A DNA stretch of 64,000 nucleotides from Fusobacterium varium (GCA_002356455.1 AP017968.1:3286001-3350000), one strand, 5' to 3'; counted from the stretch's first letter, positions 1 to 9,516 are shown. The notes: a model not told the origin generated them from the letters alone. Made by a program: numbers and translations.

Positions 1-776
1 TTTTTTAACTCTATATCATCTCTCTCAAAAATTTTTTCTTTTACATATTCAGCAATTTCTTCATTTTCAAATCCTATCTTTACAATCTTTTGATTTATGT
101 ATTTTCCTAAACTATCAATAGTTCCCTGAGCTGCTATATTTCCATTTTTTAATATACATATATAATCACTTAATTCCTGAGCTTCTTCAAGGTAATGTGT
201 CGTTAAAAAAATAGTTGCACCATATTTTTCTTTTATTTTTCTCATCATTTTCCATATAGATTTTCTTGAATGTATATCTATTCCCACTGTTGGTTCATCT
301 AAAAATAATATTTTAGGATATGATATCATATTCACAGCAATATCCAATCTTCTTTTTACCCCTCCTGAATATGTAGAAACTGGATATTCTCTATATTCTT
401 CCAAGTCAAATTCATGTATGAATATTTCTGCTCTTTTTTTAAGTTCATTTTTTGCTATTCCATACAATTCCCCTTGAAAAATTAAATTTTCCTCTAAAGA
501 AAGATGTTCATCAATAGATATATTTTGTGCTACACAAGCTATTTCTTTTCTTATTTCCTGACTCTCTTTTCTTAAATCTTTTCCTGATATTTTCACTTCA
601 CCACCATTATAATTTAAATAAGTGGTCAATATATTTATCAAAGTTGATTTCCCAGCTCCATTAGGTCCTAAAAGTGAAAAAATTTCTCCCTGTTTAATTA
701 TAAGTTTTTCTATATCTAATACTTTCTCTCTATTTTTATAATTTTTTATAAGATTATTTATCTGAATTATTTCCAT
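1..776 (-). CDS. ABC transporter ATP-binding protein (3'-truncated by window edge)
   Basis: The ORF reads from an ATG at 776 with an upstream AAGGAG and stays open to base 1, so the C-terminus lies outside the window. The translation starts MEIIQINNLIKNYKNREKVL. It has a Walker A (GPNGAGKST, about residues 38-46), a signature-like YSGGVKRR, a Walker B with LFLDEPTVGID, and a switch His in TTHYLEEA. The LDEPTVGID and YLEEA pattern is typical of the DrrA/ABC-2 class, which powers small drug or polysaccharide exporters together with a separate permease. The permease would be expected just upstream of base 1 and is not visible. The AraC regulator gene follows upstream on the same strand. The family call is firm; the substrate is unknown. 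Confidence 0.88.
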   Translation of the reverse strand, partial: MEIIQINNLIKNYKNREKVLDIEKLIIKQGEIFSLLGPNGAGKSTLINILTTYLNYNGGEVKISGKDLRKESQEIRKEIACVAQNISIDEHLSLEENLIFQGELYGIAKNELKKRAEIFIHEFDLEEYREYPVSTYSGGVKRRLDIAVNMISYPKILFLDEPTVGIDIHSRKSIWKMMRKIKEKYGATIFLTTHYLEEAQELSDYICILKNGNIAAQGTIDSLGKYINQKIVKIGFENEEIAEYVKEKIFERDDIELK

Positions 777-869
777 AGATTGCTCCTTTAACTAATTTCT
801 ATTGATAGTAAATAAAGTTTAGCATAATATAAATTATAATTCCTCTCAATCTCTGCACAAAAATGGCAT

Positions 870-920
870 AAAAAAATATACCTCAATCTGCTATTCACAT
901 TCAACAGATAAGGTATATTC
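870..920 (-). terminator. Intrinsic terminator of the AraC gene
   Basis: The arms 875-890 and 905-919 pair as a roughly 15-bp stem with one bulge (AATATACC...GGTATATT). On the minus strand the stem is followed by a T-run. It sits directly after the stop of the regulator at 933. Confidence 0.7.
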
Positions 921-932
921 AATAAAAATTAT

Positions 933-1859
933 TTATTTGTCATCTAATAAAAAAATCTTGTTTTTTATATCTAAATTTAACTTATTTTTTCTGTATTCTC
1001 TTGGAGTCATTCCCAGCATTCTACAAAATATTTTTGAAAAGTAGCTTGGACTATTAAATCCAGCCTGCAAGCATATCTCTGTTACTGGAAGTTCACTTTT
1101 TCTAAGGAGTTCTGCTGCTGTATATATCCGATATTTCTGTAGATATTCTATTGGTGATGTTCCTATTGTTCTTGCAAAACATCTCAATGCTTCCCTTTCT
1201 CCTATAAATGCTTCCTTTGCTATATCTCCAAGACTTATATCTTCAGAGTAATTTTTATGTATAAAAGTCAGCATATACTTCATTCGTTCTCTGTCTGTAT
1301 TATTACTCCCATTGGATTTTTCTAAAAGCTCCTGATTTTCTCTCACTATATTCAATAGTATTTCACTTAGTACATTTCTTATTACTATTTCATAGCCTAA
1401 TATTTCATCAGCATGGGAAAAATATCCTTGTATGAGTTTCTGAGAATCCTCTTCTGTTAGCTCCAATGCTGAAAGCTCCTTACAGTTAATAAGAGGTATT
1501 ATGTATTTCTGATCTATCTTACTCCCCTTTTCTCCACATATCAGCACTTTATCAAATACAAAAGATATTATTCTACATTCCTCTCTTGCATCCATTCTCA
1601 TAAAATGCATCTCTTCTGAATTTATAAAAAGACTTTCTCCCTTTTTAAGAGTAAACTTTTTATTTTCTATCTCAATATAGAGTGTCCCTTTGTATATAGT
1701 TATTATCTCTATTTCTTTATGCCAGTGCCATGCTATCTCTCCAGCTGTATATTTAGATACATCTGAAAAATACACAGCACAGGGAAATTCATAATTTCCA
1801 TGTACAGCAAGTTCTTCATTATTTTTATCAGTTAGTATCTTAGTACACTGCATTTTCAC
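933..1859 (-). CDS. AraC-family transcriptional regulator
   Basis: This 308-residue protein has an N-terminal cupin-like sensor (about residues 30-115, with HWHKEIEI and GESLFINSEEMH) and a C-terminal double helix-turn-helix (about 200-300). The C-terminus ends with the family hallmark AGFNSPSYFSKIFCRMLGMTPREYRK. Such proteins usually bind a small molecule, often a sugar, through the cupin and activate neighbouring genes. It lies between a truncated ABC ATPase gene and mglBAC, all on the same strand, so either could be its target. It has its own consensus promoter at 1927-1955 and its own terminator, which argues that it is an independent unit. Effector not identifiable. Confidence 0.9.
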   Translation of the reverse strand: MKMQCTKILTDKNNEELAVHGNYEFPCAVYFSDVSKYTAGEIAWHWHKEIEIITIYKGTLYIEIENKKFTLKKGESLFINSEEMHFMRMDAREECRIISFVFDKVLICGEKGSKIDQKYIIPLINCKELSALELTEEDSQKLIQGYFSHADEILGYEIVIRNVLSEILLNIVRENQELLEKSNGSNNTDRERMKYMLTFIHKNYSEDISLGDIAKEAFIGEREALRCFARTIGTSPIEYLQKYRIYTAAELLRKSELPVTEICLQAGFNSPSYFSKIFCRMLGMTPREYRKNKLNLDIKNKIFLLDDK

Positions 1860-1926
1860 TCCTTAGTCGTTATAGTTATATTATTAGTCTATATACTTGT
1901 TGATTATATGCTTTTATGTCTATATA

Positions 1927-1955
1927 ATTATATTGTAGATTCGACATTTTGTCAA
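1927..1955 (-). promoter_or_regulatory. Sigma-70 promoter of the AraC gene
   Basis: On the minus strand TTGACA (1955-1950) and TATAAT (1932-1927) are separated by exactly 17 bp. The -35 lies in a small dyad (TGACAAAATGTCG) that could serve as an operator. Confidence 0.8.
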
Positions 1956-1977
1956 TGTGAGGATGGAAGATATCTGT

Positions 1978-2010
1978 AAAAAAAGCCTGACTTCTACAAG
2001 CCAGGCTCAA
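1978..2010 (-). terminator. Intrinsic terminator of the mgl operon
   Basis: The arms 1984-1993 and 1998-2007 form a 10-bp GC-containing stem with one mismatch (AGCCTGACTT / AAGCCAGGCT). On the minus strand it is followed by seven T residues. It lies just downstream of the mglC stop. Confidence 0.85.
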
Positions 2011-2043
2011 AATTTATTTTCTCTGTATGTTATAATGTTTCAA

Positions 2044-3063
2044 CTATTTTTTCTTAGAGTATTTGATAGCATCAAATGCCACAGCAGCTACAATTATCAT
2101 ACCTTTTATGATATATTGCCAGTATGGACTTACTCCTACATAAGTCAAACCATAGTTGATAACAGTAAGGATGATAACTCCTGTTATTACCCCAGATATC
2201 TTTCCAACTCCTCCATAAAATGAAACTCCACCAATAACACAGGCTGCAATGGCATCCATTTCATACATATTTCCTAAGTTGTTTGTTGCTGATCCAATAC
2301 GTCCAGCCTCAAGCAATCCACCAAAAGCATAATACATTCCTGATAGGGCATATATTTTTACAAGTGTCCAAGCTACATTTACTCCAGATACTTTTGCTGC
2401 TTCTGGATTTCCACCAACAGCAAAAACATTTTTTCCAAATTTTGTTTTATTCCACAATATCCACATTATTACAGTAGCAATTGCAGCATATATAATAAGA
2501 TAAGACATATTAAAACTTGGAGTTCCTATATAACCCTGTGCAAATGAACTGTAACTTTTACTGAATCCTGATATTGGAGAAGCACCAACATAGTCATAAT
2601 ATAATGAATTGATTCCATAAACAATAGTCATCATTCCCAAAGTTGCAATAAAGGGATGAACATTAAGTTTTGCAACTATAAGACCATTTATTGATCCAAT
2701 TACCATACCTACAACCATTACAATTAGAATTGCTCCTATTACTGGAAACTCATCTAAGTTAGGAAATACTTTATTTACATTTGTAGTTGCCTGCAGCAAT
2801 GTTGCAGAGATAACAGCTGAAAATCCTACCTGTCTTCCTACTGAAAGGTCAGTTCCTTGAGTTACAATTAATCCAGCAACTCCAAGAGCTATAATTGCTC
2901 TTACAGATGATTGAGTAAGAATATTTTTAAAGTTTCTTATACTTAAAAATGAAGGTTCTTTAGCTATTATTAAAATTAACATCAAGAAAAGTACAAGATA
3001 AAGTCCACTTTGTATAAACAATTTTTTTAAATCAATTTTTCCATCTTTTGTATGTATATTCAT
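2044..3063 (-). CDS. mglC: Galactose/methyl-galactoside ABC transporter permease MglC
   Basis: This 339-residue integral membrane protein of the BPD_transp_2 (ribose/galactose permease) family forms the inner-membrane channel of a sugar importer. Visible family features are the motif VTQGTDLSVGRQVG near residue 65, the loop AVGGNPEAAKVSGV (about 217-230), and glycine-rich helices near AACVIGGVSFYGG. The length matches E. coli MglC (336). It starts 17 bp after mglA and is last in the mglB-mglA-mglC operon, before a strong terminator. A ribose-type system is the main alternative, but MglA and MglB both favour galactose/glucose. Confidence 0.93.
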   Translation of the reverse strand: MNIHTKDGKIDLKKLFIQSGLYLVLFLMLILIIAKEPSFLSIRNFKNILTQSSVRAIIALGVAGLIVTQGTDLSVGRQVGFSAVISATLLQATTNVNKVFPNLDEFPVIGAILIVMVVGMVIGSINGLIVAKLNVHPFIATLGMMTIVYGINSLYYDYVGASPISGFSKSYSSFAQGYIGTPSFNMSYLIIYAAIATVIMWILWNKTKFGKNVFAVGGNPEAAKVSGVNVAWTLVKIYALSGMYYAFGGLLEAGRIGSATNNLGNMYEMDAIAACVIGGVSFYGGVGKISGVITGVIILTVINYGLTYVGVSPYWQYIIKGMIIVAAVAFDAIKYSKKK

Positions 3064-3079
3064 TTTTTTCTCCCTTTTT

Positions 3080-4582
3080 CTATAGATATTTTGCTGATAA
3101 AGTCATTATTTCTTCCTGAGTTGTTTCAGATGTTTTTACTATTCCGGCAACTCTTCCATTGCTCATAACAAGTATCCTATCTGTTACTCCCAGGAGTTCT
3201 GGCATTTCAGAAGAAATCATAATAATTCCTTTATCTTTTTTAGCAAGTTCTATCATAAGCTGATAAATTTCAAATTTTGCTAAAACATCTATTCCTCTTG
3301 TAGGTTCATCCAGCATAAGTACATCTGGCTCTGTTAAAAGCCATCTTCCTAATATTACTTTCTGCTGATTTCCTCCAGACAAAGAACCTATACTTGTTGA
3401 TTGAGAAGGTGTTTTTACTCTCATACTGTCAATTACCCATTGAGTATCTTTTTTAATCCCCTTATCACTTAATAAACGAAATTTACTTAAATATCTATCA
3501 AGATTTGAAATAGTTGAGTTGAAACCTACATTCAGCATACTGTATATACCTGTAGCTCTACGTTCCTCTGTTACTAAAGCAAATCCATTTTCTATTGCTT
3601 CATTAGGAGTCTTATTTTTAACTTCCTTTCCATTTAAAAATATATTTCCTGCTGCTTTTTCTCTTATACCAAATATTGTTTCTACAATATCTGTTCTCTT
3701 GGCTCCAACCAGTCCAGCTACTCCCAATATTTCACCTTTATGAAGTTCAAAGCTGATATTATTAATAGATGGCTGTTTTGCAGCTGTAAGTCCTTCAACC
3801 TTTAAAATACACTCTTTTACCACATTATCTTTTGGAGGAAAACGATTAGTCAAATCTCTTCCTACCATCATATTTATTATTTGGTCAGTTGAAAGATCTG
3901 CAACTGATTCTGTAGCTATCCATTTACCATCTCTAAGTATAGTTATATCATCAGATATAGCTTTTATCTCTTCCATTTTATGAGAAATATATACAATTCC
4001 GCATCCTCTATCTCTTAATTTATTAATTATTTTAAACAGATGTTCTACCTCTTTTTCAGTAAGTGAAGAAGTTGGTTCGTCCATCACGATTATTTTCGAA
4101 TTATATGATACTGCTTTTGCTATTTCTATCATTTGTCTTTCTGAAACAGCTAGGTCTGCTACTTTTGAACGTGGATCTACATCTATCTCAAGTTCTTCAA
4201 ATATTTTTTTAGTGTCATTATACATTTTTTTCTCATCTATAAAAAATCCTTTTTGTGGGTATCTTCCAAGCCAGATATTATCAAGCACATTTCTTTGAAG
4301 TACTTGATTAAGTTCTTGATGAACCATTGATACTCCATTATCTAGAGCTTCCTTTGCAGAAGTAAAGTTTATTTCTTTCCCTTCAAAAAGTATCTTTCCA
4401 CTATCTTTCTCATAGATTCCAAATAAACATTTCATCAGAGTTGATTTTCCAGCACCATTTTCACCCATAAGCGCATGAACAGAATGAGGTCTAACTTTTA
4501 AATTAGCTCCATCCAATGCTTTTACCCCCGGAAACTCTTTAGAAATATTATCCATTTCTAGTATATATTCTAAATTATTCAT
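3080..4582 (-). CDS. mglA: Galactose/methyl-galactoside ABC transporter ATPase MglA
   Basis: This 500-residue double-ABC protein energises sugar import at the inner face of the membrane. The first cassette has Walker [10 protein letters not shown] (about residues 40-48), signature LAVSERQM and Walker [12 protein letters not shown]. The second cassette has the degenerate Walker [10 protein letters not shown], signature [10 protein letters not shown] and Walker [13 protein letters not shown]. An intact first and degraded second P-loop is the normal state in the MglA/RbsA/XylG class. It is preceded by mglB and a hairpin-bearing 120-bp gap, and is followed closely by mglC. Confidence 0.95.
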   Translation of the reverse strand: MNNLEYILEMDNISKEFPGVKALDGANLKVRPHSVHALMGENGAGKSTLMKCLFGIYEKDSGKILFEGKEINFTSAKEALDNGVSMVHQELNQVLQRNVLDNIWLGRYPQKGFFIDEKKMYNDTKKIFEELEIDVDPRSKVADLAVSERQMIEIAKAVSYNSKIIVMDEPTSSLTEKEVEHLFKIINKLRDRGCGIVYISHKMEEIKAISDDITILRDGKWIATESVADLSTDQIINMMVGRDLTNRFPPKDNVVKECILKVEGLTAAKQPSINNISFELHKGEILGVAGLVGAKRTDIVETIFGIREKAAGNIFLNGKEVKNKTPNEAIENGFALVTEERRATGIYSMLNVGFNSTISNLDRYLSKFRLLSDKGIKKDTQWVIDSMRVKTPSQSTSIGSLSGGNQQKVILGRWLLTEPDVLMLDEPTRGIDVLAKFEIYQLMIELAKKDKGIIMISSEMPELLGVTDRILVMSNGRVAGIVKTSETTQEEIMTLSAKYL

Positions 4583-4627
4583 ATTGTCTCCTCACTATAA
4601 CTGACTTTTCTTTACTCTTTACTCTTT

Positions 4628-4680
4628 TTTGGAAAAAGGGAGATGTGTCTATAAAACAATCCCCCCTTCTCTTCCTAAAA
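4628..4680 (-). promoter_or_regulatory. mglB-mglA intergenic hairpin
   Basis: In the mglB-to-mglA spacer the mRNA can pair GGAAGAGAAGGGGGGAT with ATCTCCCTTTTTCC as an imperfect stem. No U-run follows, so it does not look like an intrinsic terminator. Hairpins after the binding-protein cistron commonly protect its mRNA or reduce downstream expression. That role is inferred here. Confidence 0.4.
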
Positions 4681-4704
4681 GTACTTTATTTATATAATTT
4701 TATC

Positions 4705-5742
4705 TTATTTGAAGTCTGCAACATTATCTTTATCGATTCCGATACTAGGTATTAAAATTTCTTTCTCATCTAATTTCCACTCAGTTCCTTCAGTTGGAGC
4801 TTTTCCTTCTGCTAGATTAACTACCATATCCCAAGTAGCTCTTCCTTGCCCTTTAGCATCATTAAGAACAGTTCCAGCCATTTCTCCTGCTTCAATCTTA
4901 ACAATTGCTTCTGGTAAAGCATCTACTCCAAATACTGGAAGTTTTTTTCCAACAGCTTTCATTGATTCAATAGCTCCCAGAGCCATTCCATCATTATTAC
5001 AGATAACAACTTCAATCTTATCTCCATTAGGTCCTGATAACCATGCGTCCATTTTATCTTTTGCTTGTGCTGTATCCCACATTGCAGCATCTAGGTGTAA
5101 TTCTTCAGTTTCTATTCCATTGTCATTTAAAGTCTTGATTGAATAAATAGTTCTTGCTTCAGCATCTGGATGCCCAGGTTCTCCCTTAATCATTACATAT
5201 TGAATTTTTCCATCTTTATTTAAGTCTAAATCCGGATTAGCTTTCCAAGCTTTCATAATAAGTTCTCCTTGAGCTATTCCTTGAGCATTAGGGTCAATTC
5301 CTACATAATAAGCTTTATCATAAGCTGCTAAAACTTCTTTTGCAGGTTTTTTATTATAGAATACAACTGGAACATTTTCAGCTTTAATTTTTTCCATTAC
5401 TGTTTGTCCAGCTGCTGGGTCAACTAAATTAACTGCTAATGCGTCTGTTCCTTTAGAAAGCATTACATCAATTTGGTCATTTTGAGTTTGTTGACTGTTT
5501 TGAGAATCAACCATTGTTAAATCCACTTTATCTTCTATCTTCTTAGCTTCATCTAATACAACTTTTCTGTATAAAGCAATAAAGTTATCATCAAATTTAT
5601 AAGCTGTAAAACCTATTCTTAATTTTTTCTCTGCTTTTGGTGCTGATGCTGTATCTGCTGGAGCAGCTTCTTTTTTATCACCACATCCAGTTAATCCTGC
5701 TGCTAATAATAGTGCCCCTAGTATTAAACTTGTTTTTTTCAT
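4705..5742 (-). CDS. mglB: Galactose/glucose-binding lipoprotein MglB
   Basis: This 345-residue periplasmic-binding-protein-like I family member is the solute receptor of the Mgl importer. The N-terminus is a lipoprotein signal (basic MKK, hydrophobic stretch, lipobox LTGC with Cys20), followed by an Ala/Pro/Lys-rich linker. The mature part keeps GGBP features such as [31 protein letters not shown] and [13 protein letters not shown]. coli MglB is soluble and periplasmic, while this one is membrane-anchored. It is the first gene of the operon and has a consensus promoter 100 bp upstream. Confidence 0.95.
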   Translation of the reverse strand: MKKTSLILGALLLAAGLTGCGDKKEAAPADTASAPKAEKKLRIGFTAYKFDDNFIALYRKVVLDEAKKIEDKVDLTMVDSQNSQQTQNDQIDVMLSKGTDALAVNLVDPAAGQTVMEKIKAENVPVVFYNKKPAKEVLAAYDKAYYVGIDPNAQGIAQGELIMKAWKANPDLDLNKDGKIQYVMIKGEPGHPDAEARTIYSIKTLNDNGIETEELHLDAAMWDTAQAKDKMDAWLSGPNGDKIEVVICNNDGMALGAIESMKAVGKKLPVFGVDALPEAIVKIEAGEMAGTVLNDAKGQGRATWDMVVNLAEGKAPTEGTEWKLDEKEILIPSIGIDKDNVADFK

Positions 5743-5768
5743 AGCTAAAATACCTCCTAAGTTTTTAC

Positions 5769-5797
5769 AAAGTTCTTTTGTACTATTATAGAACTTT
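5769..5797 (-). promoter_or_regulatory. Inverted repeat in the mglB leader (possible operator)
   Basis: A perfect 8-bp inverted repeat, AAAGTTCT (5769-5776) and AGAACTTT (5790-5797), lies between the mglB promoter and its start codon. It also contains a TATAAT (minus strand, 5790-5785), which could be a second -10 with a weak TTCATA 17 bp upstream. It could be an operator or an mRNA hairpin. Confidence 0.4.
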
Positions 5798-5845
5798 ATA
5801 ATTTATTTATGAAACTAAGATTTTAAAACTATACTTTCACTAATT

Positions 5846-5874
5846 AATATAATCTTTTATTCAAGCTTTGTCAA
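5846..5874 (-). promoter_or_regulatory. Sigma-70 promoter of mglBAC
   Basis: On the minus strand TTGACA (5874-5869) and TATATT (5851-5846) are separated by 17 bp, about 104 bp before the mglB start codon. Confidence 0.8.
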
Positions 5875-5961
5875 TATCTTTACATAAAAATTCTAAAAAC
5901 TTTATAAACTAGGAAGAAATAATTCATATTAAAAAAATGTTTTTATAAATTTATATTATTT

Positions 5962-6909
5962 TTATGAAAAAAGTCCAACTGCTCCTTTAATTCCTGCCTC
6001 ATTTCCAAGTACTCCCTGAACAATTTTTAAACCTTCTAATGTAACTGGAAGAGCATACTTTTCTAATTTTTTTCTAAGAGGTTCTAATAATATATCTCCT
6101 GCTAAAGCAACACCTCCTCCTAGAACTATAGTTTCTGGATTTATTATATTTAAAATATTAGCTATTCCCATAGCTAGATACTCTGCTTCATAATCTACAA
6201 GATCCAATGAGAAAATATCTCCTTCCTTTGCAGCATCAAATATATCCTTTGCTTCAAGTCCTGTAATATTACCTTCTATCATAGTATAAAGAAGATTCTG
6301 TTTATTCACAGTAAGTCTTGATACTGCCTCTCTTATCAAACCAGTTGCAGATGCATATGCTTCAAAACATCCCTTCTGTCCACATCCACATAATCTTCCA
6401 TCTTTTACTATTTTCATGTGTCCTACTTCTCCACCAGCGCCTTTAAATCCAGATATAAGCATACCATTTACATATATCCCTCCTCCTATACCTGTTCCAA
6501 GAGCCACTGTTACACTGCTTTTACTTCCTTTAGCAGCTCCATATTTAGCTTCTCCTAATGCTATAATATTAGCATCATTATCTAATTTTGTTTCTATCCC
6601 TGTTATTTTTTCAAGTTTCTCCTTTATATTTACATTAGTTCCCCAAGGAAAGTTTGCAAAAAAAGCTACTACACTTTGCTCTTCAACAGGTCCAGGAATT
6701 CCCATTCCTATTCCCTTTATATTTTTTACACTTATATCTGCCTCTTTTGCAAGTTCTTGTATCACTATCCATATTCTTTCCATAGTCTTATCTACACCTT
6801 CTGATGAAAGTGTCTTTATTATGGAGCTTTTTAATATATCTCCCTCTATATTCAATAATCCTATTTTAGTGTTTGTTCCCCCTAAGTCTATTCCCACATA
6901 ATAATCCAT
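5962..6909 (-). CDS. ROK-family sugar kinase (glucokinase-like)
   Basis: This 315-residue ROK protein is predicted to phosphorylate a hexose in the cytoplasm with ATP. It has the N-terminal phosphate loop GIDLGGTNTKIG, the sugar-binding region DNDANIIALGEAKYGAAKG, the second Gly-rich loop ALGTGIGGGIYVNG, and the ROK zinc motif GRLCGCGQKGCFEAYAS (about residues 172-188). It lies directly upstream of mglBAC on the same strand, and mglB keeps its own promoter. Glucokinase acting on sugar brought in by Mgl is the simplest reading. A minus-strand TATAAT at 6961-6956 is the likely -10. Exact sugar specificity is not determinable. Confidence 0.88.
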   Translation of the reverse strand: MDYYVGIDLGGTNTKIGLLNIEGDILKSSIIKTLSSEGVDKTMERIWIVIQELAKEADISVKNIKGIGMGIPGPVEEQSVVAFFANFPWGTNVNIKEKLEKITGIETKLDNDANIIALGEAKYGAAKGSKSSVTVALGTGIGGGIYVNGMLISGFKGAGGEVGHMKIVKDGRLCGCGQKGCFEAYASATGLIREAVSRLTVNKQNLLYTMIEGNITGLEAKDIFDAAKEGDIFSLDLVDYEAEYLAMGIANILNIINPETIVLGGGVALAGDILLEPLRKKLEKYALPVTLEGLKIVQGVLGNEAGIKGAVGLFS

Positions 6910-6995
6910 ATTATCCCTCCAAAATTTTCTTTCTTTTTTCCTGTCTGACCACTTTATTATACTACATTACTTCTTTTTTAAAAAGAGCTGGATTA

Positions 6996-7024
6996 TTGAA
7001 TTTTTTTTATATATGTGATACTAT
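6996..7024 (+). promoter_or_regulatory. Sigma-70 promoter of trpS
   Basis: TTGAAT (6996-7001) and TACTAT (7019-7024) are separated by 17 bp. The predicted transcript begins only about 25 nt before the ATG at 7057, so there is no room for a T-box leader. Confidence 0.75.
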
Positions 7025-7056
7025 GTAGAATATATTTAGTTTTAGGAGGAATTTCT

Positions 7057-8043
7057 ATGAAAAGAAGTTTATCTGGTATTCAACCTAGTGGGATCCTTCA
7101 TCTGGGAAACTACTTTGGTGCAATCAGCCAGTTTGTAAAAAATCAAAACAGTGGTGAATTTGAAGGATTTTATTTTATCGCTGATTATCATTCTCTTACT
7201 TCTCTTACTGATCCAAAATCTTTAAAAGAAAATACATATAACATTGTACTGGATTATCTTGCTCTTGGATTAGATCCTGAGAAATCTACTATATTTCTTC
7301 AATCTGATATACCAGAACATGTTGAACTTTCTTGGCTTCTTTCAAATGTCACTCCTGTAGGACTATTAGAAAGAGGACATTCATATAAAGATAAAGTCGC
7401 TAAAGGCTTTACTCCAAATGCAGGTCTTTTAACTTATCCTGTTCTTATGGCTGCTGATATTCTTATTTATGATACTGATATTGTTCCGGTAGGAAAAGAT
7501 CAAAAACAGCATCTTGAAATGACAAGGGACATAGCTATGAAGTTTAATCAACAGTATGGTATCGAACTTTTCAAACTTCCTGATCCTCTTATAATGGATG
7601 ATCTTGCAGTTATTCCAGGAACAGATGGACAAAAAATGAGTAAATCTTATGGTAATACAATAAATATGTTTGCTTCTAAAAAGGAATTAAAAAAACAGGT
7701 TATGAGTATAGTTACTGACTCTACCCCTTTAGAGGAGCCAAAAGATCCAAATAATAATATAGCTAAACTCTATGCTCTTTTTGCTTCTATTGAAAAGCAA
7801 AATGAACTTAAAGAAAAGTTCCTTGCTGGAAACTTTGGTTATGGTCATGCCAAAACTGAACTTTTAAATGCTATTCTTGAGTATTTTGGAGAAGCAAGAG
7901 AAAAAAGAGAACATTTAGTAGAAAATAGTGATTATGTACAAGAAGTTCTTTATGAAGGAGCTAAAAAAGCCAGAACCATTGCAAGAGAAAAAATAATGAG
8001 AGCAAAAGAAGCTGTAGGCCTTATTGGAAATGCTTATAAATAG
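7057..8043 (+). CDS. trpS: Tryptophanyl-tRNA synthetase
   Basis: This 328-residue class I aminoacyl-tRNA synthetase charges tRNA-Trp. The HIGH-type motif is PSGILHLGNY (about residues 9-18) and the KMSKS motif is DGQKMSKSYGN (about 191-201). The length equals typical bacterial TrpS. An in-frame upstream ATG at 7015 lies inside the promoter. I chose 7057 because it has TAGGAGGA at the right distance and begins MKRSLSGIQPSG. It is monocistronic, between the divergent ROK kinase gene and the convergent murI gene. Confidence 0.96.
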   Translation: MKRSLSGIQPSGILHLGNYFGAISQFVKNQNSGEFEGFYFIADYHSLTSLTDPKSLKENTYNIVLDYLALGLDPEKSTIFLQSDIPEHVELSWLLSNVTPVGLLERGHSYKDKVAKGFTPNAGLLTYPVLMAADILIYDTDIVPVGKDQKQHLEMTRDIAMKFNQQYGIELFKLPDPLIMDDLAVIPGTDGQKMSKSYGNTINMFASKKELKKQVMSIVTDSTPLEEPKDPNNNIAKLYALFASIEKQNELKEKFLAGNFGYGHAKTELLNAILEYFGEAREKREHLVENSDYVQEVLYEGAKKARTIAREKIMRAKEAVGLIGNAYK

Positions 8044-8223
8044 GATTTGAAAAGAGTAAGAATGATTTTTTATTTAAAGATATTCCTTTTTCAGAAAAAT
8101 GGATTAGCATATCTGAAATAAAAAAATAACCAAATTATAAAAAATATTAAATTAAAATTAATGGCAGCAAAAATATTCTGCTATATACCATTTTATGAAA
8201 ATAAAAAAATGATATGCAACTAA

Positions 8224-8258
8224 AAAAGAAGTACCTTTAAAAAGATACTTCTTTTATT
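8224..8258. terminator. Bidirectional terminator between trpS and murI
   Basis: A 15-bp near-perfect stem (8224-8238 / 8241-8255, one mismatch) has A-runs on its left and T-runs on its right, so it can terminate transcription from both sides. The stretch 8044-8223 before it contains no convincing gene. Confidence 0.8.
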
Positions 8259-8262
8259 TTAA

Positions 8263-9054
8263 TTACTTTTCTATCTGGTAAAGTTTTTTAACTTCAAATC
8301 CTAAAAACTTTTCTGCTGTTTTTTTGAACTGTTCTTTATTTCCACTGACAAAGAATTCTATTTTTCCTTTCTCTTTAGAATTATTTAATAAATCATCATC
8401 TCTCAATGTATCAATAAGTTCAGCAACAGTTTCCTTTGCTGGATCAACTATTTTTCCAGAAAAATATTTTTTTATATCTTCTTTTATAATAGGATAATGG
8501 GTGCATCCCAATACCAGTGTATCTGCTGATCCTGGAAATTTTGATATATGCCCATCTAAAATATCTCCTCTATTTTCAAAAGTCTCCCATCCCTCTTCTA
8601 TCATAGTACATAGTTCAGAACATCCCTCTTGATATACAGAAGCTTTTTTATCAAATTTCTTTATTTCCTCTCCATAAGCATTTGAGTTTGCAGTAAAAGG
8701 AGTTGCCAATACAGCAATATGACCATTTTTACTTGTATTTGCAGCTGCTCTTGAACCTGGAGTTATTACTCCTATTACAGGTATATCATATCTTTCCTTT
8801 ATTGCAGTTAAAGCAGCAGCTGTAGCTGTATTACAAGCTATAACAACAGCTTTGCATCTATTCTTCAAAAAAAAATCCATTATATTAAAACATAAACTTT
8901 GTAATTCCTCTGTTGTTTTCTTTCCATATGGAGCATTCCCACTATCAGCATAATATATCATATTTTCATGGGGTAATATTTCTGCCATTATCTTTAGTAC
9001 AGTTGTGCCACCAACTCCAGAGTCAAATACTCCAATACTGTAATCTTTCTTCAT
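8263..9054 (-). CDS. murI: Glutamate racemase
   Basis: This 263-residue cytosolic enzyme converts L- to D-glutamate for peptidoglycan. Both catalytic cysteines are visible: the first in VIACNTATA (about residue 73) and the second in LVLGCTHYPI (about residue 184). The N-terminal GVFDSGVGGTTVLK is the substrate-binding signature. It is the last gene of the group Sua5 - unknown 145-aa protein - murI, with a short gap to the upstream gene and a terminator downstream. Confidence 0.96.
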   Translation of the reverse strand: MKKDYSIGVFDSGVGGTTVLKIMAEILPHENMIYYADSGNAPYGKKTTEELQSLCFNIMDFFLKNRCKAVVIACNTATAAALTAIKERYDIPVIGVITPGSRAAANTSKNGHIAVLATPFTANSNAYGEEIKKFDKKASVYQEGCSELCTMIEEGWETFENRGDILDGHISKFPGSADTLVLGCTHYPIIKEDIKKYFSGKIVDPAKETVAELIDTLRDDDLLNNSKEKGKIEFFVSGNKEQFKKTAEKFLGFEVKKLYQIEK

Positions 9055-9078
9055 TACTCCCCCTTCACAAACATAATT

Positions 9079-9516
9079 CTATTTTAATTTTGTCAGAAGT
9101 TCTCTATATTGCTTTACCATCATCTTTATCATACCTTTTTTAATAAGTTGATACCATTTGAATTCCATTCCTTCCATTCCTTTAATTGAATCAATTACCA
9201 TTTTTTTAAGGAATTCATATTCTTCAAAGCTTACTTTAAGTTCCATTTGATTTTTATCTTCACACATCTTCTTTACATAATCAAAAAAATCACTGACTCC
9301 TTGTCCTTGTGCTCCTAGTGGTGAAGAAGCAAATTGCTTTTTTACTTCATCTATAAATTTGGCTAAGAATTTTTTATTATTTTTGTCCAGCATAATAGAG
9401 TATTTTCTTTTTCCTTTACCTATTTTTTGAATGCTGTTCATCATTCCCATCATAGATGACATATTGTTCATCTGCATAGGATTCATTGCATTTGGATTTA
9501 CTCTTTGTGTTTTCAT
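9079..9516 (-). CDS. Conserved-looking protein of unknown function, Met-rich N-terminus
   Basis: I do not recognise this 145-residue protein. Residues 1-30 are unusually rich in Met and Asn (MNPMQMNNMSSMMGMMNS). The rest is a charged helical domain (KKFLAKFIDEVKKQF, EEYEFLKKMVIDSIKG) ending in a Lys/Met-rich amphipathic helix. There is no signal peptide or membrane segment. Its ATG overlaps the stop of the Sua5/TsaC gene by one base, so the two are translationally coupled, and murI follows. No function can be assigned. Confidence 0.75.
   Translation of the reverse strand: MKTQRVNPNAMNPMQMNNMSSMMGMMNSIQKIGKGKRKYSIMLDKNNKKFLAKFIDEVKKQFASSPLGAQGQGVSDFFDYVKKMCEDKNQMELKVSFEEYEFLKKMVIDSIKGMEGMEFKWYQLIKKGMIKMMVKQYRELLTKLK

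Noticed and set aside
4628-4680. mglB-mglA hairpin as an intrinsic terminator
   Set aside because: The 3' side is followed by an A-rich stretch in the mRNA, not a U-run.
6910-7056. T-box riboswitch upstream of trpS
   Set aside because: The mapped promoter leaves only about 25 nt of leader, and no T-box sequence or antiterminator is visible.
8043-8129. Short open stretch after trpS that reads GFEKSKNDFLFKDIPFSEKW... to a stop
   Set aside because: About 28 codons with no start codon or ribosome site. It might be a decayed gene remnant, but it is too short to support.
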